A stretch of 49,090 nt of DNA from Mesorhizobium sp. (GCF_016793485.1 NZ_JAEULZ010000014.1:1-49090); one strand, 5' to 3'. Shown: positions 1-11,306, counted from the first letter of the stretch. Notes: generated from the letters alone by a model not told the origin. Program-made: numbers and translations.

Positions 1-233
1 CCGCGCCCCGCCGGTGTTCTTGCCCCGACGGAGGACACGGCCGTTGCCGCTGGTCTCCGCAAGGGCCCGGACCTGGGGGTTCATCACCCAGCCAACGCGA
101 CCGCAGCGCTGACCGATCCGGCACCGCCGCCCTCCCTGATACCCGGTGCGCACCAGGTTCCCGTGAGGGCGATGCGATGGAGTATGGGGGGTGTTTTAGT
201 GGAGTGGAGAAGAAATCCCCTCTCTTGCGATTT
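1..233. other. Unassigned edge sequence
   Basis: No gene is assigned here. On the plus strand a frame is open from base 1 to a stop at 235-237, rich in Ala and Pro. On the minus strand a frame is open from about base 192 to the left edge, with an ATG near base 87 and a GC-rich third codon position. Neither translation resembles a family I recognise, and the sequence did not match the RNase P, tmRNA or SRP RNA signatures I know. It could be the end of a gene lying outside the window. Confidence 0.3.
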
Positions 234-282
234 CTAACACTTAGCCTCCGCTTCGCTCCCGGCTAAGCTGTTGAAATCGCTT

Positions 283-303
283 TCTCCCCCGCATTGGGGG
301 AGA
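283..303. repeat. Short perfect hairpin
   Basis: The sequence tctccccc-gcatt-gggggaga forms an 8-bp perfect stem with a 5-base loop. There is no T-tract on either side strong enough to call it a terminator. Hairpins of this kind are common in rhizobial intergenic repeats, and it lies just beside the larger palindrome at 354-504. Confidence 0.5.
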
Positions 304-353
304 TAAAGCCGGCACCAGCGCTGGCGAAAATCTATCCACTCCGTTTTTCCATT

Positions 354-504
354 CGTCATCCTCGGGCTTGACCCGAGGATCCATGCCGTGAGGTTCAAGC
401 CGTCCTCAGGCGTCGGCGCTATTGCATGTTCTGAGAGGGCGGCGCGCTGCCGGACTGTCACGGCATGGATCCTAGGGTCGCGCTACGCTTGCCCAAGGAT
501 GACG
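354..504. repeat. Imperfect long inverted repeat (MITE/RPE-like)
   Basis: The left arm (354-391) begins cgtcatcctcgggcttg and ends ggatccatgccgtga. The right arm (458-504) begins tcacggcatggatcc and ends caaggatgacg, the approximate reverse complement. The arms enclose about 66 bases with no coding signal. Palindromes carrying this cgtcatCCTCGGGCTTGacc core are scattered widely between genes in alphaproteobacteria. It sits downstream of the atp terminator and contains no transposase. Confidence 0.75.
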
Positions 505-540
505 AAAACAGAGGTGAGCCTCCCGCACTCCACCATTTCA

Positions 541-575
541 CCCAAAACAAAAAAGCGAGGCCGGAACCTCGCTTT
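541..575 (-). terminator. Rho-independent terminator of the atp operon
   Basis: Read on the minus strand, aaagcgagg and cctcgcttt pair as a 9-bp stem around a short loop (552-575). This is followed by a T-rich tract (541-554). It lies about 30 bases past the atpC stop codon, as expected for the end of the atpHAGDC transcript. Confidence 0.85.
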
Positions 576-602
576 GATCGGTAAGAAACTGCTAACGAAA
601 GA

Positions 603-1001
603 TCAGACCGCAGCCTCGAGTGTCTTGAGATGGTTGAGGTATTCCTCGGCCTTCTGCTTCGTGTGCGAATCCTTTGCGTCGGCCACGTCCTCACCGGCAT
701 TCTTGATGCGCTGGGCGAGGTCTTCGCGGTCGATCGCACCGACGGCGACGGCAGATTCGGCGAGCAGCGTGCAACCGGACGGCAGGATGTCGGCAAAGCC
801 GCCGAACACGCAGTAGCGTTCGGTGGCACCGGCGACCGTTTTCACCGTGACGACGCCCGGCTTGATCGTGGTCATGACCGGTGCGTGGTTGGCGAGAACG
901 GTCATCTCGCCTTCCGTACCCGGAATGACGACGGACTCGACCTGCTCGGAGATCAGCAGGCGCTCCGGAGAAACGAGTTCGAACTGGAAAGCTTCAGCCA
1001 T
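603..1001 (-). CDS. atpC: ATP synthase F1 epsilon subunit
   Basis: The 132-residue product is the epsilon subunit of the F1 sector. It forms part of the rotating central stalk and couples catalysis to the membrane ring. The N-terminal half (FQFELVSPERLL, then GTEGEMTVLANHAPVMTTIKPGV) is the typical beta-sandwich of the family. The C-terminal part is the usual short helical hairpin, and the length is normal. It is the last gene of the minus-strand atpHAGDC cluster. It is separated from atpD by about 100 bases holding short repeats and is followed by a clear terminator. Assignment is secure from sequence and position. Confidence 0.97.
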   Translation of the reverse strand: MAEAFQFELVSPERLLISEQVESVVIPGTEGEMTVLANHAPVMTTIKPGVVTVKTVAGATERYCVFGGFADILPSGCTLLAESAVAVGAIDREDLAQRIKNAGEDVADAKDSHTKQKAEEYLNHLKTLEAAV

Positions 1002-1100
1002 CGAATTTAGTGAGTAGGGATTGGTGAGTAGGGAATAGTAATTGGCGCGGCGCCGCTCACGACTTCACTACTGACCATTTACTACTCTCTACTCCCTCTC
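1002..1100. repeat. Degenerate short tandem repeats between atpD and atpC
   Basis: The 11-mer gtgagtaggga occurs at 1010-1020 and again at 1024-1034, followed by related gaatagtaattgg. The other side of the gap holds tactactctctactccc, a loosely complementary series. No reading frame crosses it. This spacer is unlike the short gaps elsewhere in the operon and looks like an expanded low-complexity repeat. Confidence 0.55.
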
Positions 1101-2582
<1,482 letters not shown>

Positions 2583-2618
2583 TTATCTGGTTCGGGAACA
2601 GGTCGATCCAACCGGTTC

Positions 2619-3503
2619 CTAGAGCGCCTCGGCGCCCGAAATGATCTCGATCAGTTCCTTGGTGATGTTCGCCTGGCGCTGGCGGTTGTAGGTGATCGTC
2701 AGCTTGCCGATCATCTCGCCTGCGTTACGGGTGGCGCTATCCATCGCGCTCATCTTGGCACCCATCTCGCCGGCTGCGTTTTCGAGCAGCGCCCGGAAAA
2801 TCTGCACGGAGATGTTGCGCGGGATGAGGTCGGAGAGGATTTCGCCCGGCTCCGGCTCGTATTCGTAGATTGCCGCACCGCCCGACTCTGCCGCGTTGGC
2901 GGAGACGGCGGCCGCAGCCGGAATGATCTGCTGCGCGGTTGGCACCTGGCTGATCACCGACTTGAACTCGGAATAGAACAGCGTGCAGACGTCGAACTGG
3001 CCTTCGTTGAAGAGCTGGATGACCTTCTTGCCGATCGCGTCCGCGTGGCTGAAGTTCAGCGTCTTCACTTCGCGCAGGTCGACGCGCTCGATGATCAGCG
3101 AGGCGAAGTCGCGGCGCAGGATGTCGAAACCCTTCTTGCCGACGGTGATGATCTTGACCGTCTTGCCCTGGCCCTGAAGGCGGCGGATATGATCACGCGC
3201 GAAACGCGCGATCTGGCTGTTGAAGCCGCCGCAGAGGCCACGCTCGGCGGTGGCGACGACGAGCAGGTGCACGTCGTCCTTGCCGGTGCCGGTCATCAGG
3301 GCAGGCGCATCGCCGCCCGAGCCGACGGCCTGGGCGATGTTGGAGAGCACCGCGCCCATGCGCTGTGAATAGGGACGCGCAGCCTCGGCGGCTTCCTGGG
3401 CACGACGCAGCTTCGCCGCGGCGACCATCTGCATCGCCTTGGTGATCTTCTGCGTCGCCTTGACCGAGGCGATCCGGTTGCGGAGCTCTTTTAGCGAGGC
3501 CAT
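2619..3503 (-). CDS. atpG: ATP synthase F1 gamma subunit
   Basis: The 294-residue central-stalk subunit rotates inside the alpha3beta3 hexamer. It starts [36 protein letters not shown], the signature N-terminal helix of the family. It ends in the conserved helix [36 protein letters not shown] Glu/Pro-containing insert ([10 protein letters not shown]) in the middle is common in alphaproteobacteria. It is 15 bases from atpA, so the two are surely co-transcribed. Confidence 0.97.
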   Translation of the reverse strand: MASLKELRNRIASVKATQKITKAMQMVAAAKLRRAQEAAEAARPYSQRMGAVLSNIAQAVGSGGDAPALMTGTGKDDVHLLVVATAERGLCGGFNSQIARFARDHIRRLQGQGKTVKIITVGKKGFDILRRDFASLIIERVDLREVKTLNFSHADAIGKKVIQLFNEGQFDVCTLFYSEFKSVISQVPTAQQIIPAAAAVSANAAESGGAAIYEYEPEPGEILSDLIPRNISVQIFRALLENAAGEMGAKMSAMDSATRNAGEMIGKLTITYNRQRQANITKELIEIISGAEAL

Positions 3504-3518
3504 GCCTTACCCGTCTGC

Positions 3519-5048
3519 TTAGGCGAAGTTCTTCGCGAAGGCGTCGATGTGGCCCTTGAGCTTGGCCTTGGTGTCGTCGCTGATCTGCTTCTCGGTGCGG
3601 ATGACGTCGAGCACGTCCTTGCCGTCCGAGCGCATGTGGGCGAGCAGGCCCTGCTCGAAGCGGCCGACCTGCGGAATGGTCAGCTTGTCGAGGTAGCCGT
3701 TGACGCCCGCGAAGATCACCACGACCTGCTCTTCCGTCTTCAGCGGCGAGAACTGCGGCTGCTTCAGGAGCTCGGTCAGGCGCGCACCGCGGTTGAGCAG
3801 GCGCTGCGTTGCGGCGTCGAGGTCGGAGCCGAACTGCGCGAAGGCGGCCATCTCGCGATACTGCGCGAGCTCGCCCTTGATCGAGCCGGCAACCTGCTTC
3901 ATCGCCTTGATCTGCGCCGACGAACCGACGCGCGACACCGACAGACCGACGTTCACGGCCGGACGGATGCCCTGGAAGAAGAGGTTGGTCTCGAGGAATA
4001 TCTGGCCGTCGGTGATCGAGATCACGTTGGTCGGGATGTAGGCCGACACGTCGTTTGCCTGCGTCTCGATGACGGGAAGCGCGGTGAGCGAACCCTTGCC
4101 GTTCTCGTCGTTGAGCTTGGCGGCGCGCTCGAGCAGGCGGGAGTGCAGGTAGAACACGTCGCCCGGATAGGCTTCGCGGCCCGGCGGGCGGCGCAGCAGG
4201 AGCGACATCTGGCGATAGGCGACGGCCTGCTTGGACAGGTCGTCATAGGCGATAACGGCGTGCATGCCGTTGTCGCGGAAATATTCGCCCATGGCGCAGC
4301 CGGCGAACGGCGCGAGGAACTGCATCGGGGCAGCGTCCGAGGCGGTAGCGGCGACGACAATGGAGTACTCCAGCGCGCCACGCTCTTCCAGCACCTTCAC
4401 GAACTGCGCGACGGTGGAGCGCTTCTGGCCGACGGCGACGTAGACGCAGTAGAGCTTCTGGCTCTCGTCGTTGCCTTCGTTCAGGGGCTTCTGGTTGAGG
4501 AAGGTGTCGAGAATGATGGCGGTCTTGCCGGTCTGGCGGTCGCCGATGACGAGCTCGCGCTGGCCGCGGCCGATCGGGATCAGCGCGTCGATGGCCTTGA
4601 GGCCGGTCGACATCGGCTCGTGCACCGACTTGCGCGGAATGATGCCGGGCGCCTTGACGTCGACGCGGCGACGCTCGGTGGATTCAATGGGGCCCTTGCC
4701 GTCGATCGGGTTGCCGAGAGCGTCGACGACGCGACCGAGCAGACCCTTGCCGACCGGCACGTCCACGATGGAGCCGGTGCGCTTGACGATGTCGCCTTCC
4801 TTGATGTCGCGGTCGGCACCGAAGATAACGACGCCGACATTGTCGCTTTCAAGGTTGAGAGCCATGCCGCGGATGCCGCCGGGGAACTCGACCATCTCAC
4901 CGGCCTGGACGTTGTCCAGCCCGTAGACGCGGGCGATACCGTCGCCAACCGAGAGAACCTGACCGACCTCGGAGACTTCGGCTTCCTTGCCGAAATTCTT
5001 GATCTGGTCCTTAAGGATTGCGGAGATTTCCGCGGCGCGGATGTCCAT
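3519..5048 (-). CDS. atpA: ATP synthase F1 alpha subunit
   Basis: The 509-residue non-catalytic nucleotide-binding subunit of F1. The P-loop GDRQTGKT lies at about residues 169-176, and the family signature [17 protein letters not shown] is present. Length is typical. Its ATG overlaps the atpH stop codon by one base (TGATG), indicating translational coupling, which helps keep subunit levels matched. Confidence 0.98.
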   Translation of the reverse strand: MDIRAAEISAILKDQIKNFGKEAEVSEVGQVLSVGDGIARVYGLDNVQAGEMVEFPGGIRGMALNLESDNVGVVIFGADRDIKEGDIVKRTGSIVDVPVGKGLLGRVVDALGNPIDGKGPIESTERRRVDVKAPGIIPRKSVHEPMSTGLKAIDALIPIGRGQRELVIGDRQTGKTAIILDTFLNQKPLNEGNDESQKLYCVYVAVGQKRSTVAQFVKVLEERGALEYSIVVAATASDAAPMQFLAPFAGCAMGEYFRDNGMHAVIAYDDLSKQAVAYRQMSLLLRRPPGREAYPGDVFYLHSRLLERAAKLNDENGKGSLTALPVIETQANDVSAYIPTNVISITDGQIFLETNLFFQGIRPAVNVGLSVSRVGSSAQIKAMKQVAGSIKGELAQYREMAAFAQFGSDLDAATQRLLNRGARLTELLKQPQFSPLKTEEQVVVIFAGVNGYLDKLTIPQVGRFEQGLLAHMRSDGKDVLDVIRTEKQISDDTKAKLKGHIDAFAKNFA

Positions 5049-5608
5049 CAGCCGACCTCTTTCAGTGCAAGCTTGAGCGAATTGAGTTTTGTCCTGAGCG
5101 ACGTGTCGATCTGGCGCGAGCCGATCTTCACGACGAGCCCGCCGAGAAGCGACGGGTCGACAGTGGCTGATATCGCCACGTCCTTGCCGGTGACGCCCTT
5201 GAGCGCCGCCTTGAGTTCTTCTTCCTGCGCGGAAGACAGCGGATGCGCCGTGGTCACCTCGGCAGCAACCTCGCCACGCGCCTCAGCGGCGATGGCATGG
5301 AACGCCTTGATCATCGCGGGCACCGCGAACAGCCGACGGTTCTGCGCGACGACGCGCAGGAAATTGCCGACCAGCCCGCTGATACCAGCCTTGTCGGCAA
5401 TCGATGCAATTGCCTTGAGCTGATCCTCGGCCGAGAAGACCGGGCTCTTGATCAGGCGATCCAGATCGGCGCTCTCGGAGAGCAGCGTCTCGAAGCTGGA
5501 AAGGTCCGCCTCGACCTTGTCGACGGAATTGGACTGGGCCGCCAGCTCATAGAGCGAGCCGGCGTAGCGTTCGGCGATACCGGAGACTGGCGAAGAGGAC
5601 TGTGCCAC
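5048..5608 (-). CDS. atpH: ATP synthase F1 delta subunit
   Basis: The 186-residue delta subunit (OSCP type) links F1 to the peripheral stalk. The sequence [14 protein letters not shown] near the start and the C-terminal [30 protein letters not shown] are both hallmarks. It is the first gene of the cluster. As in other Rhizobiales, the F0 genes (atpB/E/F) are not adjacent. The 257 bases upstream contain a plausible promoter. Confidence 0.96.
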   Translation of the reverse strand: MAQSSSPVSGIAERYAGSLYELAAQSNSVDKVEADLSSFETLLSESADLDRLIKSPVFSAEDQLKAIASIADKAGISGLVGNFLRVVAQNRRLFAVPAMIKAFHAIAAEARGEVAAEVTTAHPLSSAQEEELKAALKGVTGKDVAISATVDPSLLGGLVVKIGSRQIDTSLRTKLNSLKLALKEVG

Positions 5609-5744
5609 GTTTCGTCTGTTCTCTTGTCTTGTCGGCCGCAGGTTCCAAGTGGCTAGCTGCAGAGCTGGCTAAGTACCTGGCCGTATTGGATTTTTTCCGA
5701 CCTGGGCTTACGCGCTCCGCATCCCCCTGCCGAAAGTCGATTGC

Positions 5745-5773
5745 CGTCTAGCACAGGCTTTCCGATACCGCAA
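5745..5773 (-). promoter_or_regulatory. Candidate promoter of atpHAGDC
   Basis: On the minus strand ttgcgg (5773-5768) and tagacg (5750-5745) are separated by 17 bases. This resembles a housekeeping -35/-10 pair about 140 bases upstream of atpH. The match is moderate, and other sites in the 5609-5865 spacer cannot be ruled out. No other gene was seen in that spacer. Confidence 0.3.
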
Positions 5774-5865
5774 CACGTTGCCGCGCGGGCTTTCCGGCAC
5801 TTTTGTCGCACTGTGGAAAGCAGCCCGCAAGAGGCTGCCGGATTCGGGCCGGATTCAGGGAAGAA

Positions 5866-6261
5866 TCAGGCCACCAGCCCGAAGGAAAAGGCCAGCGCCA
5901 TGGCTGCAAGGACAACGTCGATGACCAGCCACAGCCAGTTGGAAAAGCGGTTCGCCTGATCGGACATCATCGAGACGATTCGCCCGAAGGCGGTGAACAG
6001 CCAGCAGAAACCAAGCGCCATATAGATCAGCGGCTGCGCGAGCAGCAGCGCCGACAGGCCAATGCCGAGATAGAAGCCCGCCATGTTGGCGCGCGCCACC
6101 GCATAGGCTTCCGGACGCTCCGGCTTCGGCGGCATCCTCAGCAGCCTGAAAGCCGTTCCGGGCGCGAAAAGCAGGAAGACACCGAGAACGACGGTAACGG
6201 CCGCCGATGTCCACGCCAGCCACTCGCCTTGCGTTGCAGGCCACGAAAATTCGAACCCCAC
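5866..6261 (-). CDS. Small inner-membrane protein, DUF4345-like
   Basis: A 131-residue hydrophobic protein with about four predicted membrane segments, roughly residues 14-36, 60-80, 80-95 and 108-130. Between the first two is a charged loop (MPPKPERPEAYAVARANMAGFYLG). The pattern resembles the DUF4345 family of rhizobial membrane proteins of unknown function. It lies 31 bases downstream of the AAA ATPase gene on the same strand, with a possible priA-AAA-membrane protein transcription unit. The function is not known, and the family assignment is from overall pattern only. Confidence 0.65.
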   Translation of the reverse strand: MGFEFSWPATQGEWLAWTSAAVTVVLGVFLLFAPGTAFRLLRMPPKPERPEAYAVARANMAGFYLGIGLSALLLAQPLIYMALGFCWLFTAFGRIVSMMSDQANRFSNWLWLVIDVVLAAMALAFSFGLVA

Positions 6262-6292
6262 TAAGCTCTCCTGTTACCCGACGTGCGCAAAC

Positions 6293-7510
6293 TCACATCC
6301 AGTTTCGCGCCAAGTATTCTTCGAACAATGGTACCGTAAAAGCGATATCTCCGTGCGAAGGGCTATATATCATGCCCTTTCTGATAATTTGAGCACGGCG
6401 CGGGCCAAGGCTCTGCACATTCTCCCCAAGCTGGTCCGCCACGTCCGATGACCGATAGGGTCCAGCACCGAGCTTTGCCATCGCGATTACATAGTCTCGT
6501 TCCTTTGGGGTCAGGCGATCAAACCTAACTTTAAAAAATCCCTCATCGAGCCGCGTCAGAGCAGCGTGCGAGCCGGCCGCAACATCATCCACATTTATCG
6601 GCGACTGCTTCGCCGCATTCCACGTTTGATAACCCCATTCCTGTAGAAAATACGGATACCCTCTGGTCTTCTCGACAATCAGGTCGATTCCTCCGTCCAG
6701 AATCGTTTCCCCCTCATCCACGATCGGCTGCCTGATCGCCTCCACCGCGGCCTCATTGGTGAGCGGACCGATCGAGGGATATTTGAAAAGCCTTTCTGCA
6801 TATGACTTGGCATCGCCGGACAGCGCCGCCACCTGAGGCAATCCGGCGCCGAACAGCAAAATAGGAAGGTTCTTCTGGTTGACGCGATGTATGGAGACTA
6901 TGAGGGCAGCAAGTTCGGCATCCGACAGGTACTGGATTTCATCGACGAACAGCGACCAAGCTGTACCGGCCGCCTTGGCGGCTTCACCGATGCGGACAAA
7001 CAAATCCGTCAGATCGAATTCAAGATTGCCGCTGTCTGCGACCCCCGGCTCGGGATCGACAGAGATGGAGATATCGCCGACCGAAATTTTGAAGACACTT
7101 GCAAAAGCCCTTAGCGCACGCATGGCTTTGAAGGCCTGTTTTTTCGCGGCCTCCACCAGAGAAAGCTGACGTATGGCCTGATGGGCTTTGGGATAAAGAA
7201 GATCAGCGAATTTCTTGTTCTCGGGAGCCTCAATAAACGAGGTTACATGCCCATGGCTTTCCGCTATCTCCTCTATCCGGTTCAGCAGTACCGTCTTTCC
7301 AACCCCGCGCAGTCCGAGCAGCATCTGTGACTGCGCATGCTTGCCACGCAAAACACGTTGAAGCGCAATGTCCGCGTCGGAGATTATCTCGTCACGTCCG
7401 GCAAGTTCCGGCGGCTGCGAGCCGGCACCCGGGGCAAAAGGATTTCTTACGGGGTCCAACCACAACCCTCTATCAAATTTATAGTCGTATAAGGACATCT
7501 CCATATACAA
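6293..7510 (-). CDS. AAA ATPase with C-terminal winged-helix-like region
   Basis: A 405-residue P-loop ATPase. The Walker A motif GLRGVGKT is at about residues 66-73 and the Walker B FVDE at about 188-191. A C-terminal region (LTPKERDYVIAMAKLG...SDVADQLG...) looks like a winged helix. This architecture recalls the archaeal-type ATPase/Orc1-Cdc6-like AAA proteins found sporadically in bacteria; cellular role unknown. Base composition is visibly more AT-rich than its neighbours, which suggests acquisition. The start is uncertain. The in-frame TTG at 7510 follows aaggag at ideal spacing, while in-frame ATGs lie at 7504 and 7498. It begins 29 bases after priA ends. Confidence 0.8.
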   Translation of the reverse strand: MYMEMSLYDYKFDRGLWLDPVRNPFAPGAGSQPPELAGRDEIISDADIALQRVLRGKHAQSQMLLGLRGVGKTVLLNRIEEIAESHGHVTSFIEAPENKKFADLLYPKAHQAIRQLSLVEAAKKQAFKAMRALRAFASVFKISVGDISISVDPEPGVADSGNLEFDLTDLFVRIGEAAKAAGTAWSLFVDEIQYLSDAELAALIVSIHRVNQKNLPILLFGAGLPQVAALSGDAKSYAERLFKYPSIGPLTNEAAVEAIRQPIVDEGETILDGGIDLIVEKTRGYPYFLQEWGYQTWNAAKQSPINVDDVAAGSHAALTRLDEGFFKVRFDRLTPKERDYVIAMAKLGAGPYRSSDVADQLGENVQSLGPRRAQIIRKGMIYSPSHGDIAFTVPLFEEYLARNWM

Positions 7511-7539
7511 CCATAAACTCCTTACATCAAGTCATGGAG

Positions 7540-9729
7540 CTATAGAAAACTCTGTGGGTCGATGTCGACGGAGACGCGCACCGAGCCCCTGGTCTTCGGC
7601 CCGGCCGCTAGCAACGCGCGGATATAGGCCTGCATGTCGGAGCGGCGCTCGCCGTGGACGAGCAGGCGGAAGCGGTGGCGGCCGGCGACGAGCGCAAGCG
7701 GCGCTTCCGCCGGGCCAAGTATCTGGATGTCGGGCGAAGGCGGCGCGGCGCGGCGGATGCCGCGCGCATGGGTTTCGGCCTCGGCGCGCGTCATGGCGCT
7801 GACGATGATGCCCGCCAAACGGCCGAAGGGCGGCAGGCCGGATCGTTCGCGCTCCGCGATCTCCCTGACGTAGAAGGTTTCCGCGTCGCCCGAGACGATA
7901 GCCCGCATGACCGGATGGTCCGGCTGGTAGGTCTGAAGCAGGCCGAGGCTCTTCTTGCCGGTGCGCCCGGCGCGCCCCGTGACCTGGCTGAGAAGCTGGA
8001 AGGTGCGCTCGGCCGCGCGCGGGTCGCCATTGGCGAGGCCGAGGTCGGCATCGACGATGCCGACCAGCGTCATGTTGGGGAAATTGTGTCCCTTAGCCAC
8101 CAACTGTGTGCCGATCACGATGTCAGCCTCGCCGTTGGCGATAGCCTCGAGTTCGAGCCTCAGCCGCTTGACGCCGCCGAGCAGGTCCGACGACAGGACG
8201 ATGGTGCGCGCGTCACGGAAATGGCTGACGACTTCTTCCGCAACGCGTTCGACCCCGGGCCCGCAGGCGACCAAATGGTCGAAGGTGCCGCATTCGGGGC
8301 AATGGTCCGGCCGCTTCTCGTGATGGCCGCAGTGGTGGCAGACGAGCTGGCCGCGAAAACGATGCTCTACGAGCCAGCTCGAACAGTCCGGGCACTGGAA
8401 GCGGTGGCCGCAGACGCGGCAGAGCGTCAGCGGCGCATAACCACGCCTGTTGAGGAAAAGCAGCGACTGCTCCTTTTTCTCAAGCGTCTTGCGCACTTCC
8501 GATAGGAGGGTGGGCGAGAGAAAACCACCCCGCGCGGGCGGCGACCGGCGCAGATCGATCGTCTTGAGATCGGGGAGCGAAGCCTCGGCGAAACGGGCGG
8601 AAAGCACCGCGCGGGCATAACGCCCCTGATCCGCGTTGACGCGGCTTTCTATAGACGGCGTCGCCGACGCCAGAACGACCGGAAAGCTGCCAATGCGCCC
8701 GCGCACGACAGCCATGTCGCGCGCATTGTAGGTGACGCGGTCCTCCTGCTTGTAGGCAGGATCATGCTCCTCGTCGATGACGATCAGGCCAAGCTCCTGA
8801 AACGGCAGGAAAAGCGCGGAACGTGCGCCTGCAACGACGCGGACGCTGCCTTCGGCGACCTGCCGCCAGACACGCTCGCGCATGCGTGGCGCAAGATCGG
8901 AATGCCATTCGGCCGGTTTCGCACCGAAACGATCTTGGAAACGTTCGAGGAAGGCATGGGTTAGCGCGATTTCGGGCAGCAGGATGAGGACTTGTTTCCC
9001 CTTGTCGAGCGCTGCAGCCACCGCCTCGAAATAAACCTCGGTCTTGCCGGAACCCGTGACGCCGTCGATGAGGGTGACCCCTGCCCCGCCCTTCCCGACC
9101 GCTGCGCGCAACATTTCGGCGACCGCCTGCTGGTCATCAGACAGTTCAGGCTGGGAATAGTCGGTGTCCGGGCGGGCGACGACCGGACGCGGCGGGATCA
9201 TGACCGTCTCGAACACGCCCTGATCGCGCAGGCCGTCGATGACGGTGGACGAGACGCCGGCCGCATGGGCGAGGCCCGAGCGTGTCCAGGCAAGGCCGTC
9301 GTGGGCCGCTTCCAGCACGCGGGCGCGCGCCGCCGTCATCCGGTCGGGCACAGCCTCGGTTCGCTGCAGACCCTCTGTCCAAGGCTCGGGGTCGAAAGCG
9401 GCAGGCGCACGCAAAAGCATGCGCGCCACCATGCCGGGCGCGGAAAGCGTGTAGGCTGAAATCCAGTCGACGAAACGGCGCGTTTGCACGTCGATCGGCG
9501 GGCAGTCGAAGACTTCCGAGATCGGCTTCAGCTTCTTCGGGTCGACGTCGCCGGCCTCGGTGTCCCAGACGACGCCTGCCACCTCGCGCGGGCCGAGCGG
9601 CACCCGCACGATCGATCCAGGCTCGACATGCATGCCTTCGGGCACGGCATAGGTGTAGGGGCGCTCAGCAGGCATCGGCACCAGAACGGGGGCCGAGCGC
9701 ATCGGCGCCTTGCGCGAATCGTCTTTCAT
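7540..9729 (-). CDS. priA: Primosomal helicase PriA (N')
   Basis: The 729-residue superfamily 2 DNA helicase reloads the replisome at stalled forks. In order: an N-terminal DNA-binding domain, Walker [13 protein letters not shown] at residues 223-230, DEEH box at 319-322, and a zinc-binding region. The last has eight Cys in pairs (CRVC, CPDC, CHHC, CPEC) between about 437 and 480, all present. The helicase motif QVTGRAGR follows. The length is normal. An alternative start at Met10 is possible. It is divergent from the transaldolase gene, with 95 bases between. Confidence 0.97.
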   Translation of the reverse strand: MKDDSRKAPMRSAPVLVPMPAERPYTYAVPEGMHVEPGSIVRVPLGPREVAGVVWDTEAGDVDPKKLKPISEVFDCPPIDVQTRRFVDWISAYTLSAPGMVARMLLRAPAAFDPEPWTEGLQRTEAVPDRMTAARARVLEAAHDGLAWTRSGLAHAAGVSSTVIDGLRDQGVFETVMIPPRPVVARPDTDYSQPELSDDQQAVAEMLRAAVGKGGAGVTLIDGVTGSGKTEVYFEAVAAALDKGKQVLILLPEIALTHAFLERFQDRFGAKPAEWHSDLAPRMRERVWRQVAEGSVRVVAGARSALFLPFQELGLIVIDEEHDPAYKQEDRVTYNARDMAVVRGRIGSFPVVLASATPSIESRVNADQGRYARAVLSARFAEASLPDLKTIDLRRSPPARGGFLSPTLLSEVRKTLEKKEQSLLFLNRRGYAPLTLCRVCGHRFQCPDCSSWLVEHRFRGQLVCHHCGHHEKRPDHCPECGTFDHLVACGPGVERVAEEVVSHFRDARTIVLSSDLLGGVKRLRLELEAIANGEADIVIGTQLVAKGHNFPNMTLVGIVDADLGLANGDPRAAERTFQLLSQVTGRAGRTGKKSLGLLQTYQPDHPVMRAIVSGDAETFYVREIAERERSGLPPFGRLAGIIVSAMTRAEAETHARGIRRAAPPSPDIQILGPAEAPLALVAGRHRFRLLVHGERRSDMQAYIRALLAAGPKTRGSVRVSVDIDPQSFL

Positions 9730-9824
9730 GGCGCGTGACCTTGCCGCGACTTTCGGCTAGAGCAAAGGCCGGCTGGGATCAAAGATCCCTCAGGAACAAC
9801 TCCGGTCACTGGAAGGATACGCCC

Positions 9825-10481
9825 ATGAAGTTCTTCGTCGATACCGCCGACATCAAGGAAATCCGCGAACTGCACGACCTCGGCCTGGTCGATGGCGTGA
9901 CCACCAATCCGTCGCTGATCCTGAAATCGGGCGGCAACATCACCGACGTGACCAAGGAAATCTGCTCGATCGTGGAAGGACCGGTCTCCGCCGAGGTGGT
10001 TGCCACCGAATACAGCCAGATGATCAAGGAAGCCGAGGTTCTGGCCAAGATCGCCGACAACATCTGCATCAAGGTGCCGCTGACGCTGGACGGCCTGAAG
10101 GCCTGCCGCACCATCCGCACGAGCATGAACCGCCTCGTCAACGTGACGCTGTGCTTCTCGGCCAACCAGGCGCTGCTGGCGGCCAAGGCCGGCGCGACCT
10201 TCATCTCGCCCTTCGTCGGCCGCCTCGACGACACAGGGCTGGATGGCATGGAACTGATCGCCGAGATCCGCCAGATCTATGACAATTTCGACTTCCCGAC
10301 CGAGATTCTGACGGCATCGGTGCGCACCGTGAACCATGTCAAGCAGGCCGCCCTGATCGGGTCCGACGTAATCACCGCACCGCCAGCCACGTTGAAGGCG
10401 CTGGTCAGCCATCCGCTGACCGACAAGGGCCTGGCATCGTTCCTCGCCGACTGGGCCAAGACCGGCCAGAAGATCGGCTGA
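9825..10481 (+). CDS. Transaldolase / fructose-6-phosphate aldolase family
   Basis: A 218-residue TIM-barrel aldolase of the small transaldolase type (TalC/FSA). It begins [31 protein letters not shown], the family signature. The Schiff-base lysine is expected at Lys83 in CIKVPLT. It would act in the pentose phosphate pathway or as a fructose-6-phosphate aldolase, and sequence alone does not separate the two. The start is set by ggaagg eight bases upstream of the ATG; the longer open frame upstream belongs to the priA antisense side. The next gene follows after 13 bases. Confidence 0.93.
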   Translation: MKFFVDTADIKEIRELHDLGLVDGVTTNPSLILKSGGNITDVTKEICSIVEGPVSAEVVATEYSQMIKEAEVLAKIADNICIKVPLTLDGLKACRTIRTSMNRLVNVTLCFSANQALLAAKAGATFISPFVGRLDDTGLDGMELIAEIRQIYDNFDFPTEILTASVRTVNHVKQAALIGSDVITAPPATLKALVSHPLTDKGLASFLADWAKTGQKIG

Positions 10482-10494
10482 GCCTGGACCAGCC

Positions 10495-11301
10495 ATGGAC
10501 GCCGCCGCGATCGCCAAAACCGTTCTGAAGGCGGTCGACGGCGGCAGCCAGATCGAGCCGTTCACGAAAGGCAATGCAGCCTTTTCGGAGACCGACGCTT
10601 ACGCGGTAACGGCCGAGCTGCGCGTCCTGCGCGTTGCGCGCGGCGAAAAGCCCATAGGCCGCAAGATCGGCTTCACCAATCGCACCATCTGGGAAGAATA
10701 CGGCGTGTTCCAGCCGATCTGGGGCGATGTCTACGACACGACCGTGCGCGATGTGTCGCCCGGCGATCACGTAGCCGTCTCGCAACTGCCGGAACCACGC
10801 ATCGAGCCTGAGATCGTGCTTGGGCTGGCCCGCGACCTGACGCCGGGCATGGACATCAACGCGATCGCCGGTTCGATCGGCTGGATCGCGCATGGCTTCG
10901 AATTCGTACAGTCGATCTTCCCGGGCTGGAAATTCAAGGTAGCGGACTGCGTTGCCGACGGCGGCCTGCACGGGCGGCTGTTCGTCGGACCGAGGCGAAA
11001 CCTGTCTGACAGGGAACTCGATACGCTTGCTGCCGACCTCTCCGGGCTGACGATCCGGCTAAGCCGGGACGGGACCTTGATCGACAAGGGTGTGGGCGCG
11101 AATGTGCTCGACGGACCAATCCACGCGCTGGCGCATCTGGTGACAGTGCTGGGGCAAGACAGTCTCAATCCGCCACTCAGAGAGGGCGAGATGGTCACGA
11201 CCGGCACGCTGACGCGGGCCTTTCCGGTGCTGCCGAGAGAGAAGTGGTCGACGGAAATCGCCGGCGTCGATCTGCCGGGGCTGTCGGTCCAGATCGACTG
11301 A
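10495..11301 (+). CDS. FAH-superfamily hydratase (2-keto-4-pentenoate hydratase-like)
   Basis: A 268-residue protein of the fumarylacetoacetate hydrolase superfamily, MhpD-like branch. Such enzymes hydrate or decarboxylate 2-oxo acids from aromatic catabolism. Supporting segments are the GRKIGFTN motif, the metal-site region EPRIEPEIVLGLARDL, and GANVLDGPIHALAHLV. No aromatic catabolic genes lie nearby, so the true substrate is unknown. It sits 13 bases after the aldolase gene and is probably co-transcribed. It is convergent with lptE, five bases apart. Confidence 0.85.
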   Translation: MDAAAIAKTVLKAVDGGSQIEPFTKGNAAFSETDAYAVTAELRVLRVARGEKPIGRKIGFTNRTIWEEYGVFQPIWGDVYDTTVRDVSPGDHVAVSQLPEPRIEPEIVLGLARDLTPGMDINAIAGSIGWIAHGFEFVQSIFPGWKFKVADCVADGGLHGRLFVGPRRNLSDRELDTLAADLSGLTIRLSRDGTLIDKGVGANVLDGPIHALAHLVTVLGQDSLNPPLREGEMVTTGTLTRAFPVLPREKWSTEIAGVDLPGLSVQID

Positions 11302-11306
11302 AATGC

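Noticed and set aside
388-816. 142-residue plus-strand open frame over the palindrome and atpC
   Set aside because: It runs antisense through atpC and inside the 354-504 repeat; composition follows the overlapping features and no family fits.
9282-9824. Extended N-terminus of the aldolase frame
   Set aside because: This part is antisense to priA; the ATG at 9825 has a good ribosome-binding site and starts the conserved family sequence.
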